Shown here: piece after piece, positions 8,741 to 16,744 of the stretch
How positions within the stretch are numbered: position 1 is the stretch's first letter
Layout of the letters: each line of letters opens with the position of its first letter
Assembly: GCA_015059445.1 (NCBI GenBank)
Contig: SVAK01000007.1
Location: 1-51,350, forward strand
Length of the DNA: 51,350 bases
Direction of reading: 5' to 3'
DNA from: Bacillota bacterium
GTDB lineage: Bacteria; Bacillota_I; Bacilli_A; RF39; UBA660
Position numbers and translations under genes: made by a program
Notes under the pieces: model-generated
Seen by the model: the letters and a program-made list of their open reading frames with translations, nothing else
What the model was told of the DNA's origin: nothing
The model's database searches: none

Positions 8741-9594
8741 ATATCAAATGTTACTCCCTTAATTACACCGGATACAACATCATTATAAACTTTTAAGCTT
8801 ACTCGTTCATAATCCGCTTCGCCATTTTTAAATGCGCCAATTTTTTTAGCAATAACTTCATACATTTCCATTACATCATTATTTGTAATATTATAGATTT
8901 CCTTTATTTTCGATGGATAATTCTCATATAAAGTATTTAATATGTGTATACAAATCTCATCCATATTTAAAATTTCAGAACGAATACCTCCAGTAGAAGC
9001 TATATTTAATGCTACGTTTTGATCATCTAATTTTGGCCAAAGAATTCCTGGTGTGTCAAGCATTGTAATTCCTACATTAGTCTTTAGATAATTTAATTGT
9101 TTAGTAACTCCCGGCCTATTCTCAACATTAGCACTCTTCTTTCCGGTTATTTTATTTATTAAAGTGCTTTTACCGACATTAGGTATTCCGATTACTAATA
9201 CCCTAATTTCTTTTTCCTTTAATCCTCTTTCAATTCTTTTTTCTTGGATATCTTTTGTAATATTATGAGTACACTCAATGATTTTTTTATAGTCTTGACT
9301 TTCTTTTAAATCCACTAATAATACTATATATCCTTGTTCTTCGTAATATTTTATCCACTTTTTTGTAACATCTATATCGCATAAATCTTTTTTTGTCATG
9401 ATCAGAATACGACTTTTATTTTTTATCAAATTATTTATATCTTTAATCTTACTAGAGTATGGTATTCTTGCATCTACTATCTCATAAACAATATCAATAT
9501 TCTTTAATTCATTACCAATCAATCTTTTAGTTTTTGCCATATGACCAGGATACCAGTTGATGCTAGTTTTGTGACAACTTTCGTTATTATTCAT
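8731..9594 (-). CDS. rbgA: Ribosome biogenesis GTPase A
   Basis: 287 residues. A circularly permuted GTPase (YlqF family) that acts late in 50S subunit assembly. The N-terminal INWYPGHMAK is diagnostic. Motif order is permuted: G4 MTKKDLCD comes first, then G1 GIPNVGKSTLINKI, switch region PGVTKQ and G3 DTPGILWPK. G4 has TKKD where NKxD is usual; this is a tolerated variant in the family. The C-terminal helical domain is complete. It lies in the conserved rplS-lepB-rbgA-rnhB neighbourhood, with two additional genes between lepB and rbgA here. Confidence 0.96.
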   Translation of the reverse strand: MNNNESCHKTSINWYPGHMAKTKRLIGNELKNIDIVYEIVDARIPYSSKIKDINNLIKNKSRILIMTKKDLCDIDVTKKWIKYYEEQGYIVLLVDLKESQDYKKIIECTHNITKDIQEKRIERGLKEKEIRVLVIGIPNVGKSTLINKITGKKSANVENRPGVTKQLNYLKTNVGITMLDTPGILWPKLDDQNVALNIASTGGIRSEILNMDEICIHILNTLYENYPSKIKEIYNITNNDVMEMYEVIAKKIGAFKNGEADYERVSLKVYNDVVSGVIKGVTFDIWK

Positions 9595-9615
9595 ACTTTT
9601 TTCACTTCCTTTTTA

Positions 9616-10383
9616 TCAATAATTAATTTCATTAATTATTATATAATGATCAGATAACAATTTAACAATTTTCGATTTGGATTCTATTTCTTTTGGCAAT
9701 AATATATCATCAAACATTTTTCCATCAACCGTTGTTATACTATTAATCGTTCTTTTATATTTATTTGAAGTTTTATTCATTAAAACCATAAAATTTTCAG
9801 CATTAAAGTCTCCTGTAATTATATTTGGATTATATTTTTCTACAACATTATCAAAGAATTTAAATACTTCTTTGTTCTTTTCTGGTGTAGAATTAAATCT
9901 TCTATAAGGAAAACCATGATGAGTTAATACTTTTAATTTTTTATCGTATATTTCTATTTCATCCATCATATAACCTTTATTATATGTATAATATGTATTT
10001 CCAGAATTAGTTGTTTTAGATAATCTTGGATTAGGAAATATTTCTTTTATTATACTTTTCATAGGATATTTAGAAAGTATAGCTAATCCGCAATCAGTGT
10101 TTTTTACAATATTACATTCACTTAGTTCAAAAAAGTCATAAAATTTTAATTGTGTTTTCTTAACAATTGTTTGAATATATTTTATTCTTTCTGTTGTTAT
10201 TATTTCTTGAAAACATATAACATCTAACTGTTCACTATTTATTATATTTATTATTTGTTGCAGCAACTTATTATCAACTGAATCTACGGCTTCTCTGTCT
10301 AAATACTCATTATCTTCGTTTCCTATATAAAATCCACCACTAATATTAAAACTAGCAATTTTAAAATCCACTTTATTTTTCAT
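9616..10383 (-). CDS. Endonuclease/exonuclease/phosphatase family protein
   Basis: 255 residues with the EEP-fold metal phosphodiesterase motifs in order: IASFNISGG (Asn ligand), VICFQEI (Gln-Glu), ILSKYPM, ITGDFNAENF (Asp and Asn of the active site) and LLSDHYIIINEI (Asp-His). This fold includes DNases, sphingomyelinases and inositol phosphatases, and the sequence does not let me choose between them. There is no signal peptide, so a cytoplasmic role is likely. An AGGAG site precedes the ATG. It is inserted between rbgA and the possible ADP-ribosyltransferase gene in the rplS operon. Confidence 0.8.
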   Translation of the reverse strand: MKNKVDFKIASFNISGGFYIGNEDNEYLDREAVDSVDNKLLQQIINIINSEQLDVICFQEIITTERIKYIQTIVKKTQLKFYDFFELSECNIVKNTDCGLAILSKYPMKSIIKEIFPNPRLSKTTNSGNTYYTYNKGYMMDEIEIYDKKLKVLTHHGFPYRRFNSTPEKNKEVFKFFDNVVEKYNPNIITGDFNAENFMVLMNKTSNKYKRTINSITTVDGKMFDDILLPKEIESKSKIVKLLSDHYIIINEINY

Positions 10384-10397
10384 ATATATTATTTCTC

Positions 10398-10511
10398 CTA
10401 TTCTTCATTGTATATTTTGTCAATAGTTTTCCTTAAATCCTGATTACCATGCCCATTTATTGACTCATAGTTTCTTATATTAGAAATCTCGAATAAGTTG
10501 TTTAAAATTCA
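10398..10511 (-). pseudogene. In-frame coding-like tail beyond tandem stops of the upstream gene
   Basis: Immediately after the TAA-TGA that ends the 438-residue gene, the same frame stays open for 36 codons to TAG at 10398-10400, with coding-like composition (for example RNYESINGHGNQDLRKTIDK). There is no start codon or ribosome binding site. It may be the former C-terminus of that protein lost to a nonsense change, or chance. Confidence 0.3.
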
Positions 10512-11828
10512 TTAAATTTTTTTAGAGGATTCGAGGACGCTTTCATCTATTTCAGGAACAAATTTAGAACAAACTAAAATTGAATGATCATAAACAACAC
10601 CTTTTCTATCTACTGGCAAAGAGGCTATTTCTTTTTTGTCTAGCGTATCACCAAATAGTAGTATTTCATTTGTGTTAAAATCCGATTCCTTTTGCAGTTG
10701 ATATATAACCCTTTTATATTTGTAATCAATTTCTGCTGCTACAACAGTATACGGAAAAATCAAAAAAGGCACTCCTTTTTTTAAATTCAAGCAATAAATT
10801 TTTTTATGAGTTCCTGATGTATAAGAAAATGTTTTAAAATATTCTATAGTAGTAGAAATAATATTTCCTCTTGCTAGCTCGTTAGTATCATCTTCATTTG
10901 TACCTATACCTCTAAATACTAACATATCAAATGGTAATATTAAAAGGTCTTTACTTTGTTCTAATACTTTTAAAACTTTTTTTAAACTTTCTATAAAACC
11001 GGCTTTTGTTTTTAAATCAATTTTTTCTAAAATTGCATATAATTTTAAATCAATCTTGGCATATAAATTTTTTATAGTTTGTTGTTCAGTTGGTGAATAT
11101 TCCATTAATAATCTCTCATCTGAATAAACCATTTCCAACAATCTTTTCCACTGTCTAGATCTACCAAAAATTTGAATTGTTTCTTTACAACGCTCAATAC
11201 TCATTAATTGATTGTAAAGTTGTGCCGAATCCATATCCTCATAATTAGGGATACTACTTAACATATTAATACATTCAAACAAAGATGTTTTATATATAAT
11301 TAATGCTTCTTTTACTTCTTCAGGTAATTGTTCTGCCATTAAGGCTAATTGTTGATATTTATCTTGTGTTTCTTGTGAAGATTCTAAGAGATATTTAGGA
11401 TCAATTACAGTTTCCCCTGAATAACCAATTATCTTTCTTAGCTCTTGATATTTTATATTTTTATCAAATTTCATTCTTAAGTTTTCATGTTCGGCATATA
11501 ATCTATCCACTTCTTCCTGAGAAATTATTTGACCATTAAAAATATATATAATATTGGGTTTGGGCACCGAATAATCATCAAAGTCAATAATGATAGGATA
11601 ATCAAATGCCATTAATGCTATGACTTTTGATATTTTTTTTAGGAATTCTTCAAAATCAGCCGGATTTCCGTCAAAGCTATATTTTTTAGCTATATAAACT
11701 ACGTACTTATTATATACTGTAATTTCAATACTAGATGGGCCAATATTAATTTTATTAACAGAATTTCGTTGATAAAAATTACCTTGTTTTAGTAACCATT
11801 CTTTTATTTGTCTATATTTATACCCCAT
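10512..11828 (-). CDS. Protein with possible ADP-ribosyltransferase-like C-terminal domain
   Basis: 438 residues, no signal peptide. The N-terminal half is unfamiliar (beta strands to about 100, then helices with QLPEEVKEALIIYKTS). From about residue 300 the order of motifs follows mono-ADP-ribosyltransferase folds: LVFRGIG (Arg306), NIISTT (Ser325-Thr-Thr), a strand with CLNLKKGVPFLIFPY, and a strand NEILLFGD (Glu388). Active enzymes normally have Gln or Glu two residues before the catalytic Glu; here it is Thr386, so activity is doubtful. The assignment is by pattern only. It ends in tandem stops TAA TGA and lies between lepB (14 nt) and the EEP gene in a ribosomal-protein operon. Confidence 0.5.
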   Translation of the reverse strand: MGYKYRQIKEWLLKQGNFYQRNSVNKINIGPSSIEITVYNKYVVYIAKKYSFDGNPADFEEFLKKISKVIALMAFDYPIIIDFDDYSVPKPNIIYIFNGQIISQEEVDRLYAEHENLRMKFDKNIKYQELRKIIGYSGETVIDPKYLLESSQETQDKYQQLALMAEQLPEEVKEALIIYKTSLFECINMLSSIPNYEDMDSAQLYNQLMSIERCKETIQIFGRSRQWKRLLEMVYSDERLLMEYSPTEQQTIKNLYAKIDLKLYAILEKIDLKTKAGFIESLKKVLKVLEQSKDLLILPFDMLVFRGIGTNEDDTNELARGNIISTTIEYFKTFSYTSGTHKKIYCLNLKKGVPFLIFPYTVVAAEIDYKYKRVIYQLQKESDFNTNEILLFGDTLDKKEIASLPVDRKGVVYDHSILVCSKFVPEIDESVLESSKKI

Positions 11829-11841
11829 TATATATCTACCA

Positions 11842-12327
11842 CTATTTTACCTTTCCAATTTTATTAAATGGATACAGGACTACACCAACAGTCCCCTCTA
11901 TTTCTTGGCTTTTTATAATACCTATAGTTCTGCTATCTTTAGATATTTCGCGATTATCTCCCATCAAAAAGTATTCATCTTCTCCTAGAGTAATTTCTTG
12001 AAAATTACCAGTATCACCATAAGCATATATATCATTTACTATTTCATCATTTATATATAACTTATTATTTTTATATCTAATTGTTTCACCAGGAAGCCCA
12101 ATAACTCTTTTAATTAAATTATCACCTTCTACACTTTTATTTACTACAACAATGTCAAATCTTTCATAAGAAGTATCATACTTTTTCAAAATCATTATTT
12201 CTCCACCATCTAGCGCAGGAACCATGCTTTCGCCTTGAACAATAATTGGTGTAACAATAAAAGTTCTAATTGATATAACTACTGCAATAATAATTAAATA
12301 TGGAATTAATTCTTTTATAAATTTCAT
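11842..12327 (-). CDS. lepB: Signal peptidase I
   Basis: 161 residues, short as in Gram-positive SipS-type enzymes. It removes signal peptides on the outer face of the membrane. One N-terminal membrane anchor (about 8-26), then the catalytic serine in QGESMVPA (S34) and the lysine in LIKRVIGLPGE (K73), followed by the structural box GDNREISKDSRTIG. The Ser-Lys dyad marks it as a bacterial-type peptidase, not the ER-type SipW that usually processes TasA-like precursors. It follows rplS across a terminator-like hairpin and has an AAGGAG site. Confidence 0.95.
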   Translation of the reverse strand: MKFIKELIPYLIIIAVVISIRTFIVTPIIVQGESMVPALDGGEIMILKKYDTSYERFDIVVVNKSVEGDNLIKRVIGLPGETIRYKNNKLYINDEIVNDIYAYGDTGNFQEITLGEDEYFLMGDNREISKDSRTIGIIKSQEIEGTVGVVLYPFNKIGKVK

Positions 12328-12340
12328 TTTTTCTCCTTAA

Positions 12341-12375
12341 AATAAAAGAAATTAAGGTTAAACACCTTAATTTCT
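12341..12375 (-). terminator. Terminator or attenuator between rplS and lepB
   Basis: Perfect 12-bp stem AGAAATTAAGGT (12347-12358) / ACCTTAATTTCT (12364-12375) followed by TTTTATTTT on the minus strand. The stem includes the rplS stop codon. No separate lepB promoter is visible, so partial read-through would feed the rest of the operon. Confidence 0.75.
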
Positions 12376-12708
12376 CTCTTTAACCTTATATTCTTTACGC
12401 ATATTTTTAATAAAGTTAAGTTTTGCTCTTCTAACCATTCCTTTTTTAACTACTGTTATTTTATCAATAGTTGGAGCATTAACAGGGAATATTCTAACTA
12501 CCCCTATACCGTTTGAAGTTTTACGAACTGAGAATGTTTCAGAAACGCTTCCACCTTTTTTTGCGATTACTAATCCTTCAAAAGCTTGGATTCTTTCTTT
12601 CTTACCTTCTTTTACCCAAACATCAACACGTACAGTGTCTCCTACACGAAATTCAGGAATGTCTTTGCGTATATGACGAGCGTTAATTTTGTCTACTAAA
12701 TTAGCCAT
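12367..12708 (-). CDS. rplS: 50S ribosomal protein L19
   Basis: 113 residues from ATG 12708 (an in-frame TTG lies one codon upstream). L19 sits at the 30S-50S interface. The family core is intact: IPEFRVGDTVRVDVWVKEG, RIQAFEGLVIAKKGG, FSVRKTSNGIGVVRIFP and the basic C-terminus with VRRAKLNFIKNMRKEYK. A promoter and a structured leader precede it, consistent with feedback control by its own product, known for L19 leaders in low-GC Gram-positives. It lies close to lepB and rbgA as in other Firmicutes. Confidence 0.98.
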   Translation of the reverse strand: MANLVDKINARHIRKDIPEFRVGDTVRVDVWVKEGKKERIQAFEGLVIAKKGGSVSETFSVRKTSNGIGVVRIFPVNAPTIDKITVVKKGMVRRAKLNFIKNMRKEYKVKERN

Positions 12709-12796
12709 CAATATTACATCCTTTCTAAAATAAATTATTTTACTGTAATCATTAATATATATTATTTTTAAGCGGATTACATACCTTTTGGGTTCG
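12709..12796 (-). promoter_or_regulatory. Candidate L19 leader RNA
   Basis: The untranslated leader of about 88 nt between the promoter and rplS contains a 7-bp helix GATTACA (12775-12781) with TGTAATC (12744-12750) and a GGGTTCGCT segment near the 5' end. Autogenous L19 leaders are known in this phylum; the match here is by position and structure only. Confidence 0.4.
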
Positions 12797-12802
12797 CTAG
12801 TA

Positions 12803-12831
12803 ATTATATCACACTAATTAAGCTTTAGCAA
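12803..12831 (-). promoter_or_regulatory. Extended -10 promoter of rplS
   Basis: -35 TTGCTA (12826-12831), 17-nt spacer ending in TGA, -10 TATAAT (12803-12808). The TG one base before the -10 makes it an extended -10 promoter. Confidence 0.8.
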
Positions 12832-12838
12832 CCCATTT

Positions 12839-13906
12839 TTATTCTTCGATTTTTTGCTCCGAAGATACTAATCTTCTGCTCATATCAGGTTCTGTAACAG
12901 GTTCTACTAATGTTTTTAACAAAGTCATTTCGTATACAAGTACTGCCCTTCTTAACGCTGCAATTACCTCTATAGGCGGAATATTCATTAACATCGATAT
13001 CTCTTCAACAGAATAATTATTCTCATACTTCAAAACCACTATTTTAATGTCTTCTTTCTTTAGAGAGGACATTAAATTTTGGAATGTTGTAGTTGTATAA
13101 AAAGAATTATTTAAATAATTCTTAGATTCTATAGTTATAGAATCTATAGGCGATCTAGTTTCACTTGTTGGTTTTGCTTCGCAAATGAATATAATTCTTT
13201 GCCATTCTTGATCTTCTTCAAATGATAAGGCTTCAATCAAATTATATGCTTTTTTTATTCTGCGTTGTAACTTTCTTCTTAAAGAATCAAATTTAATTCC
13301 CATTTGTTCATTCCACAAATGACTTTTTTTAGGGGACTGTAAGTTTCTCCCGTATTTCAGATAAATTAAATACTTTTCTTCAAATGAAAGTTCCATTAAT
13401 AAAGCATTAACTTTTTCTTTTGACTCACCAGGGAAATAATCATAAATAGTAACGCTATACTTTTTACATTCAAAATGACTAGTTAACGCTTTTATCACTT
13501 TATTGTGAAACTTTATTGTCATTTCGTTTGTCCAAAGTGGATTCTTTTCAGTTTTATCCAATTTTTCACCGTATCTAAAATATAATAACTCTCTTGCTTG
13601 AGGATGAAGGCTTTTAATTGCCTCATTAACTTCTTCTACAGAATGTTCTGGAAAATATTCGTAAATTGTTTTTAACTTTTTATTCATTTTCAATAGTATT
13701 CCCTTTAACTTAGGAATTAAATGTCGATAAAACAAACGCGATTGCTCTGAATTTAACGTTAAACTTTGATCTGGTTTTGATAAATTAGGCCCATATCTTT
13801 GTTGAATAAGCTTTATTTCACTTTCATCCAACATTTTCAAAGCTTCATTTATATCTTTTTTAGAAAAACCGTTTAATAAATCATATAATGTCTTCACATT
13901 TTTCAT
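12839..13906 (-). CDS. Protein with three sigma-like repeats and a C-terminal HTH
   Basis: 355 residues from ATG 13906. I choose this over the ATG at 13975 because the promoter (-10 at 13940) would start RNA downstream of 13975 and the extra 23 residues look non-coding. Three repeats of about 70 residues share the frame TIYEYFPExSxEEVNxAL / L..YGxNL / LWNEQM, at roughly 6-70, 79-143 and 152-216. The C-terminal part (about 285-330) reads SLKKEDIKIVVLKYENNYSVEEISMLMNI, like sigma region 4. No sigma region 2 is seen, so it is not a normal sigma factor; a DNA- or polymerase-binding regulator is inferred. It is monocistronic. Confidence 0.7.
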   Translation of the reverse strand: MKNVKTLYDLLNGFSKKDINEALKMLDESEIKLIQQRYGPNLSKPDQSLTLNSEQSRLFYRHLIPKLKGILLKMNKKLKTIYEYFPEHSVEEVNEAIKSLHPQARELLYFRYGEKLDKTEKNPLWTNEMTIKFHNKVIKALTSHFECKKYSVTIYDYFPGESKEKVNALLMELSFEEKYLIYLKYGRNLQSPKKSHLWNEQMGIKFDSLRRKLQRRIKKAYNLIEALSFEEDQEWQRIIFICEAKPTSETRSPIDSITIESKNYLNNSFYTTTTFQNLMSSLKKEDIKIVVLKYENNYSVEEISMLMNIPPIEVIAALRRAVLVYEMTLLKTLVEPVTEPDMSRRLVSSEQKIEE

Positions 13907-13939
13907 AATACCACTAACACCCCTTAAATAATGATAATT

Positions 13940-13967
13940 ATTATAGCATAAAACAAAAAAATTGCAA
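13940..13967 (-). promoter_or_regulatory. Promoter of the sigma-like repeat gene, inside an inverted repeat
   Basis: -35 TTGCAA (13962-13967), 16-nt spacer, -10 TATAAT (13940-13945). The -35 lies in an AAATTGCAA/TTGCAATTT inverted repeat (about 13958-13978) that could be an operator or a terminator for RNA arriving from the trmD side. Confidence 0.65.
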
Positions 13968-13986
13968 CTTTGCAATTTTAAATATT

Positions 13987-14381
13987 TCAGTTATTTGCGA
14001 AATTCCAAATTCCTAATTTCCCTTTAACTTCAATTTTCGTATTTAATACTTGAATATTATCAAGAAACCATGCATATCTTCCTATTTGGTATTCTCCAAC
14101 TAAATACTCTTGAAAATTATTTTCTTTTATACTATTTATATATTCTTTTGCCTAAAAATACAATCTACCAATTCAACCTACAAATAATTTTACCATAATT
14201 AAATCCTAAATCTTTTATTAAATAATCTAAAGTTTTTTCACTAACTTAATTCTGATTTTTATTTAAACACACATGAATATAATTTGCCACGATAATTAGT
14301 CTTCCAACTCCTAGTTTCTATTTTTTTAAGTCCTACTGCGATAAGTGTTGCAAAACGCTCTCTAATAGTTAGAACTTTTAC
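13987..14381 (-). pseudogene. Decayed ASCH-domain gene
   Basis: Directly after the stop of the 124-residue gene the frame reads VKVLTIRERFATLIAVGLKK then IETRSWKTNYRGKLY, the classic N-terminal half of an ASCH domain (RNA-binding, PUA-like fold), but the start is GTA and a stop follows at SCVFK. After frameshifts the second half resumes as EYLVGEYQIGRYAWFLDN and EVKGKLGIWNF, ending in TGA at 13987. At least two internal stops and two frame changes are visible, so the gene is dead. This 395-nt stretch explains the gap between the two neighbours. Confidence 0.85.
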
Positions 14382-14756
14382 TTATCTCCCACGTCCTCTT
14401 TTCGGTATTCTTAATTTTTCGTCTAATAAAAAAATCATTTTTAGATATTTATTAAGCAATTCTCTACTAATATATTTATAATATCTACTTAATAATATAT
14501 TTTTTAACTCTTCTATTTTTAAAAGTGCTAATTCAGTATCGCTTTCTGTACTATCTTCATTTTCTGAAATATCCATAACAATATATAATAATTTACGATA
14601 TTTTTGATTAAAATTACTATCTATTATTTTTTCAACCATTTCCATATCATATATTGTAATTTTTTCATTTTTACTAGTATTAATTGTGAATTTTTTAGAC
14701 TCTTCTTTATCTAAAATAGTAAATTCGCTCATTACTTTCTTTAAACTATTTTTCAT
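14382..14756 (-). CDS. Unknown small protein after trmD
   Basis: 124 residues, soluble, highly charged and mostly helical, with a short beta-rich start ([20 protein letters not shown]) and a basic end (IPKRGRGR). I do not recognise the family. Its ATG overlaps the end of trmD by 11 nt, so it is co-translated with the tRNA/rRNA methylation operon, and a dead ASCH gene follows immediately. A nucleic-acid-related role would be a guess from context alone. Confidence 0.7.
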   Translation of the reverse strand: MKNSLKKVMSEFTILDKEESKKFTINTSKNEKITIYDMEMVEKIIDSNFNQKYRKLLYIVMDISENEDSTESDTELALLKIEELKNILLSRYYKYISRELLNKYLKMIFLLDEKLRIPKRGRGR

Positions 14757-15423
14757 TATGCTTTTCCAGAAGTTCAGGTCTTCTTTCTCCTGTTCTTTTT
14801 ATTTGTTCATTCTTTCGATACTCCGCAATCTTAGCATGATTGCCACTTATTAACACATCTGGTACTTTCATTCCTCTAAAATCTGCTGGTTTTGTATAAG
14901 TAGGATAATCCAATAAATTATTAGTAAATGAATCTTCAATATATGATTCTTTATTGATAACCCCAGGAATTAATCTGACTATTGAATCGGTTATAACCAT
15001 CGCAGGTATTTCACCGCCTGTTAAAATATAATCACCAATACTTATTTCTAAATCAACAAAATTCCTAATTCTTTCATCGTAACCTTCATAATGACCACAT
15101 ATAATTATCAAATGATTTACTTTTTTTAATTCGTGAGCAGCATTCTCATTATATACTTTTCCCTGAGGGCATGTAAGAATTACTAATGAATCATCCTTTT
15201 TTAAATCTTCGATTGCTCTTACTACTGGTTCACACATGAGAACCATTCCAACCCCACCACCATAAGGGGTATCATCAACTTGGCCATTTTTTAAAGTTGA
15301 ATACTTTCTAAAATCAATAACATTTATTTCAACACACTTATTATTAATGGCTCTTTTAATGATGGATTCCGATAGGAATCCATCAAACATTTTAGGAAAA
15401 AGTGTTAATATATCTATTTTCAT
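14746..15423 (-). CDS. trmD: tRNA (guanine-37-N1)-methyltransferase
   Basis: 225 residues. It methylates G37 next to the anticodon and prevents +1 frameshifting. The SPOUT trefoil knot and S-adenosylmethionine site are visible: [26 protein letters not shown] and [15 protein letters not shown]. The C-terminal tRNA-binding part has [17 protein letters not shown] and [10 protein letters not shown]. It overlaps rimM by 4 nt and the 124-residue gene by 11 nt. The rimM-trmD pair is standard; rplS is nearby but is separated here by the sigma-like gene. Confidence 0.98.
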   Translation of the reverse strand: MKIDILTLFPKMFDGFLSESIIKRAINNKCVEINVIDFRKYSTLKNGQVDDTPYGGGVGMVLMCEPVVRAIEDLKKDDSLVILTCPQGKVYNENAAHELKKVNHLIIICGHYEGYDERIRNFVDLEISIGDYILTGGEIPAMVITDSIVRLIPGVINKESYIEDSFTNNLLDYPTYTKPADFRGMKVPDVLISGNHAKIAEYRKNEQIKRTGERRPELLEKHNEK

Positions 15424-15914
15424 ATTATTAATTCCCTTCCTTTATCTGTTATTATTTTTTTATTTAATTTATCAATGTTTTTAATATAAACTTCAATTTT
15501 TGGCAAATAAAACGTTTTTCTTCCCCTAACTTTTAATAAAACACTGTTGGGAGTCATTTCGTAGTCAATAACTATACCTAGTAATTTATCTTCATCGTAA
15601 ACTTCAAAACCAATTAAATCATTTAATAAATATTCATTACTTCCAAGATGCAAATCTTTTCTTTCAACATACACTTTTTTTCCCTTATATTTTAACACTT
15701 CATTAATATTTGTATAATTTTGGAAAGTCGTTAAATCATAATTTTTGTGTAAACGATGAGAATTTATTAATTCTTTTTCCTTTAACTCCCCAATATATAC
15801 TGGAAAGTCTTTAATAAAAATTCTATCTTTATACTCAAAATCACTTGCTATTTTAAGTTCTCCTTTAATACCAAAAGTATTAATTATTTTTCCAACTTCA
15901 ATATAATTATTCAT
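15420..15914 (-). CDS. rimM: 16S rRNA processing factor RimM
   Basis: 164 residues from ATG 15914 (GAGGCGAG ribosome site 2 nt upstream; an ATG at 15926 is less likely). It binds S19 and assists maturation of the 30S head. The N-terminal beta-barrel begins [19 protein letters not shown], and the C-terminal PRC-barrel contains [19 protein letters not shown] and [14 protein letters not shown]. The sequence is quite divergent in its middle but complete. It overlaps both neighbours by a few bases in the operon with the SpoU-type methyltransferase and trmD. Confidence 0.93.
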   Translation of the reverse strand: MNNYIEVGKIINTFGIKGELKIASDFEYKDRIFIKDFPVYIGELKEKELINSHRLHKNYDLTTFQNYTNINEVLKYKGKKVYVERKDLHLGSNEYLLNDLIGFEVYDEDKLLGIVIDYEMTPNSVLLKVRGRKTFYLPKIEVYIKNIDKLNKKIITDKGRELII

Positions 15915-16626
15915 GACTCGCCTCATACATTAAAATGCTTGCCGTAACTGCAGCATTTAAACTTTCACAATTACTATTCATCTTTATATAAACTTTTTCA
16001 TCACACATATTTTTTATAATATCACTAACTCCTTGACCTTCATTACCAATAACAATAGCACATTTTTTATAATTTATATCTTTAATATTTTTTCCATTAA
16101 CTACATCTGTCGTTATCTTCATATAATCATTATCTAAATCGTTTAAAAAGTTAACTAAATTAGTTCTAATAATATTTACGTGAAAAAGCATACCTTCTGA
16201 TGCCCTTATTACTTTAGGATTATATAAGTCAACTGAATCATCGCTCAATATAATTGAATCAAAATTAAAAGCTACAGCACTTCTAATGATCGTACCTAAA
16301 TTACCTGGATCTTGCAATCTATCTAATAATATTACGTTTCCACAAACATCTCTTTCTTCTAAATACCGGCAAACTGCAATAACTTTAGCACCGGTAATTT
16401 GACTAGAAATTAATTTCATAATTTTTTCAGTTACGAAAAAAGTCGGTACATCATATGATTTGCTTTGATCTAAAGTAATTATTTCTTTAACAACTCCCTT
16501 TTTTAAAGATTCATTAACTAAATGTTCATCTTCAACTAAAAATAATTTTTCTATATTCCGATATTTTTTTTGATTTAATTTTTGCCAAAATTTAACTTTA
16601 TCATTATTCACACTAGTAAGTTCCAT
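15907..16626 (-). CDS. SpoU/TrmH-family RNA 2'-O-methyltransferase
   Basis: 239 residues from ATG 16626 (the ATG at 16638 would lie upstream of the predicted RNA start). An N-terminal substrate-binding domain (about 1-90) is followed by the SPOUT catalytic domain with the three family motifs: LLDRLQDPGNLGTIIRSA, AIVIGNEGQGVSD and NCESLNAAVTASILMYEA. It transfers methyl from S-adenosylmethionine to a ribose 2'-OH in rRNA or tRNA; the exact target cannot be read. First gene of the operon with rimM and trmD. Confidence 0.92.
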   Translation of the reverse strand: MELTSVNNDKVKFWQKLNQKKYRNIEKLFLVEDEHLVNESLKKGVVKEIITLDQSKSYDVPTFFVTEKIMKLISSQITGAKVIAVCRYLEERDVCGNVILLDRLQDPGNLGTIIRSAVAFNFDSIILSDDSVDLYNPKVIRASEGMLFHVNIIRTNLVNFLNDLDNDYMKITTDVVNGKNIKDINYKKCAIVIGNEGQGVSDIIKNMCDEKVYIKMNSNCESLNAAVTASILMYEASHE

Positions 16627-16642
16627 GTAAATCACCATCTTT

Positions 16643-16671
16643 AGTATACTAAAACATGCTAATTTTTACAA
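16643..16671 (-). promoter_or_regulatory. Promoter of the methyltransferase-rimM-trmD operon
   Basis: -35 TTGTAA (16666-16671), 17-nt spacer, -10 TATACT (16643-16648). The RNA start near 16636 leaves a very short leader carrying GGTGAT. Confidence 0.75.
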
Positions 16672-16690
16672 CAAATGACATATTTTTCAT

Positions 16691-16727
16691 AAAATAAAAA
16701 GTTATCATTGTTACTTTGATAACTTTA
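16691..16727 (-). terminator. Intrinsic terminator after the second surface-protein gene
   Basis: Perfect 10-bp stem AAAGTTATCA (16698-16707) / TGATAACTTT (16717-16726), then TTTTTATTTT on the minus strand. Confidence 0.85.
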
Positions 16728-16744
16728 TTTCGTCTTAATAATAA

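Noticed and set aside
11842-12327. lepB as the SipW-type peptidase for the TasA-like precursors
   Set aside because: It has the bacterial Ser-Lys dyad (S34, K73) rather than the Ser-His arrangement of ER-type SipW.
12839-12880. TCTTCG/CGAAGA hairpin near the end of the sigma-like gene
   Set aside because: No T tract follows on the minus strand, so I do not call it a terminator.
13907-13975. 23-codon N-terminal extension of the sigma-like repeat gene
   Set aside because: The predicted promoter lies inside it and the ribosome site supports ATG 13906.
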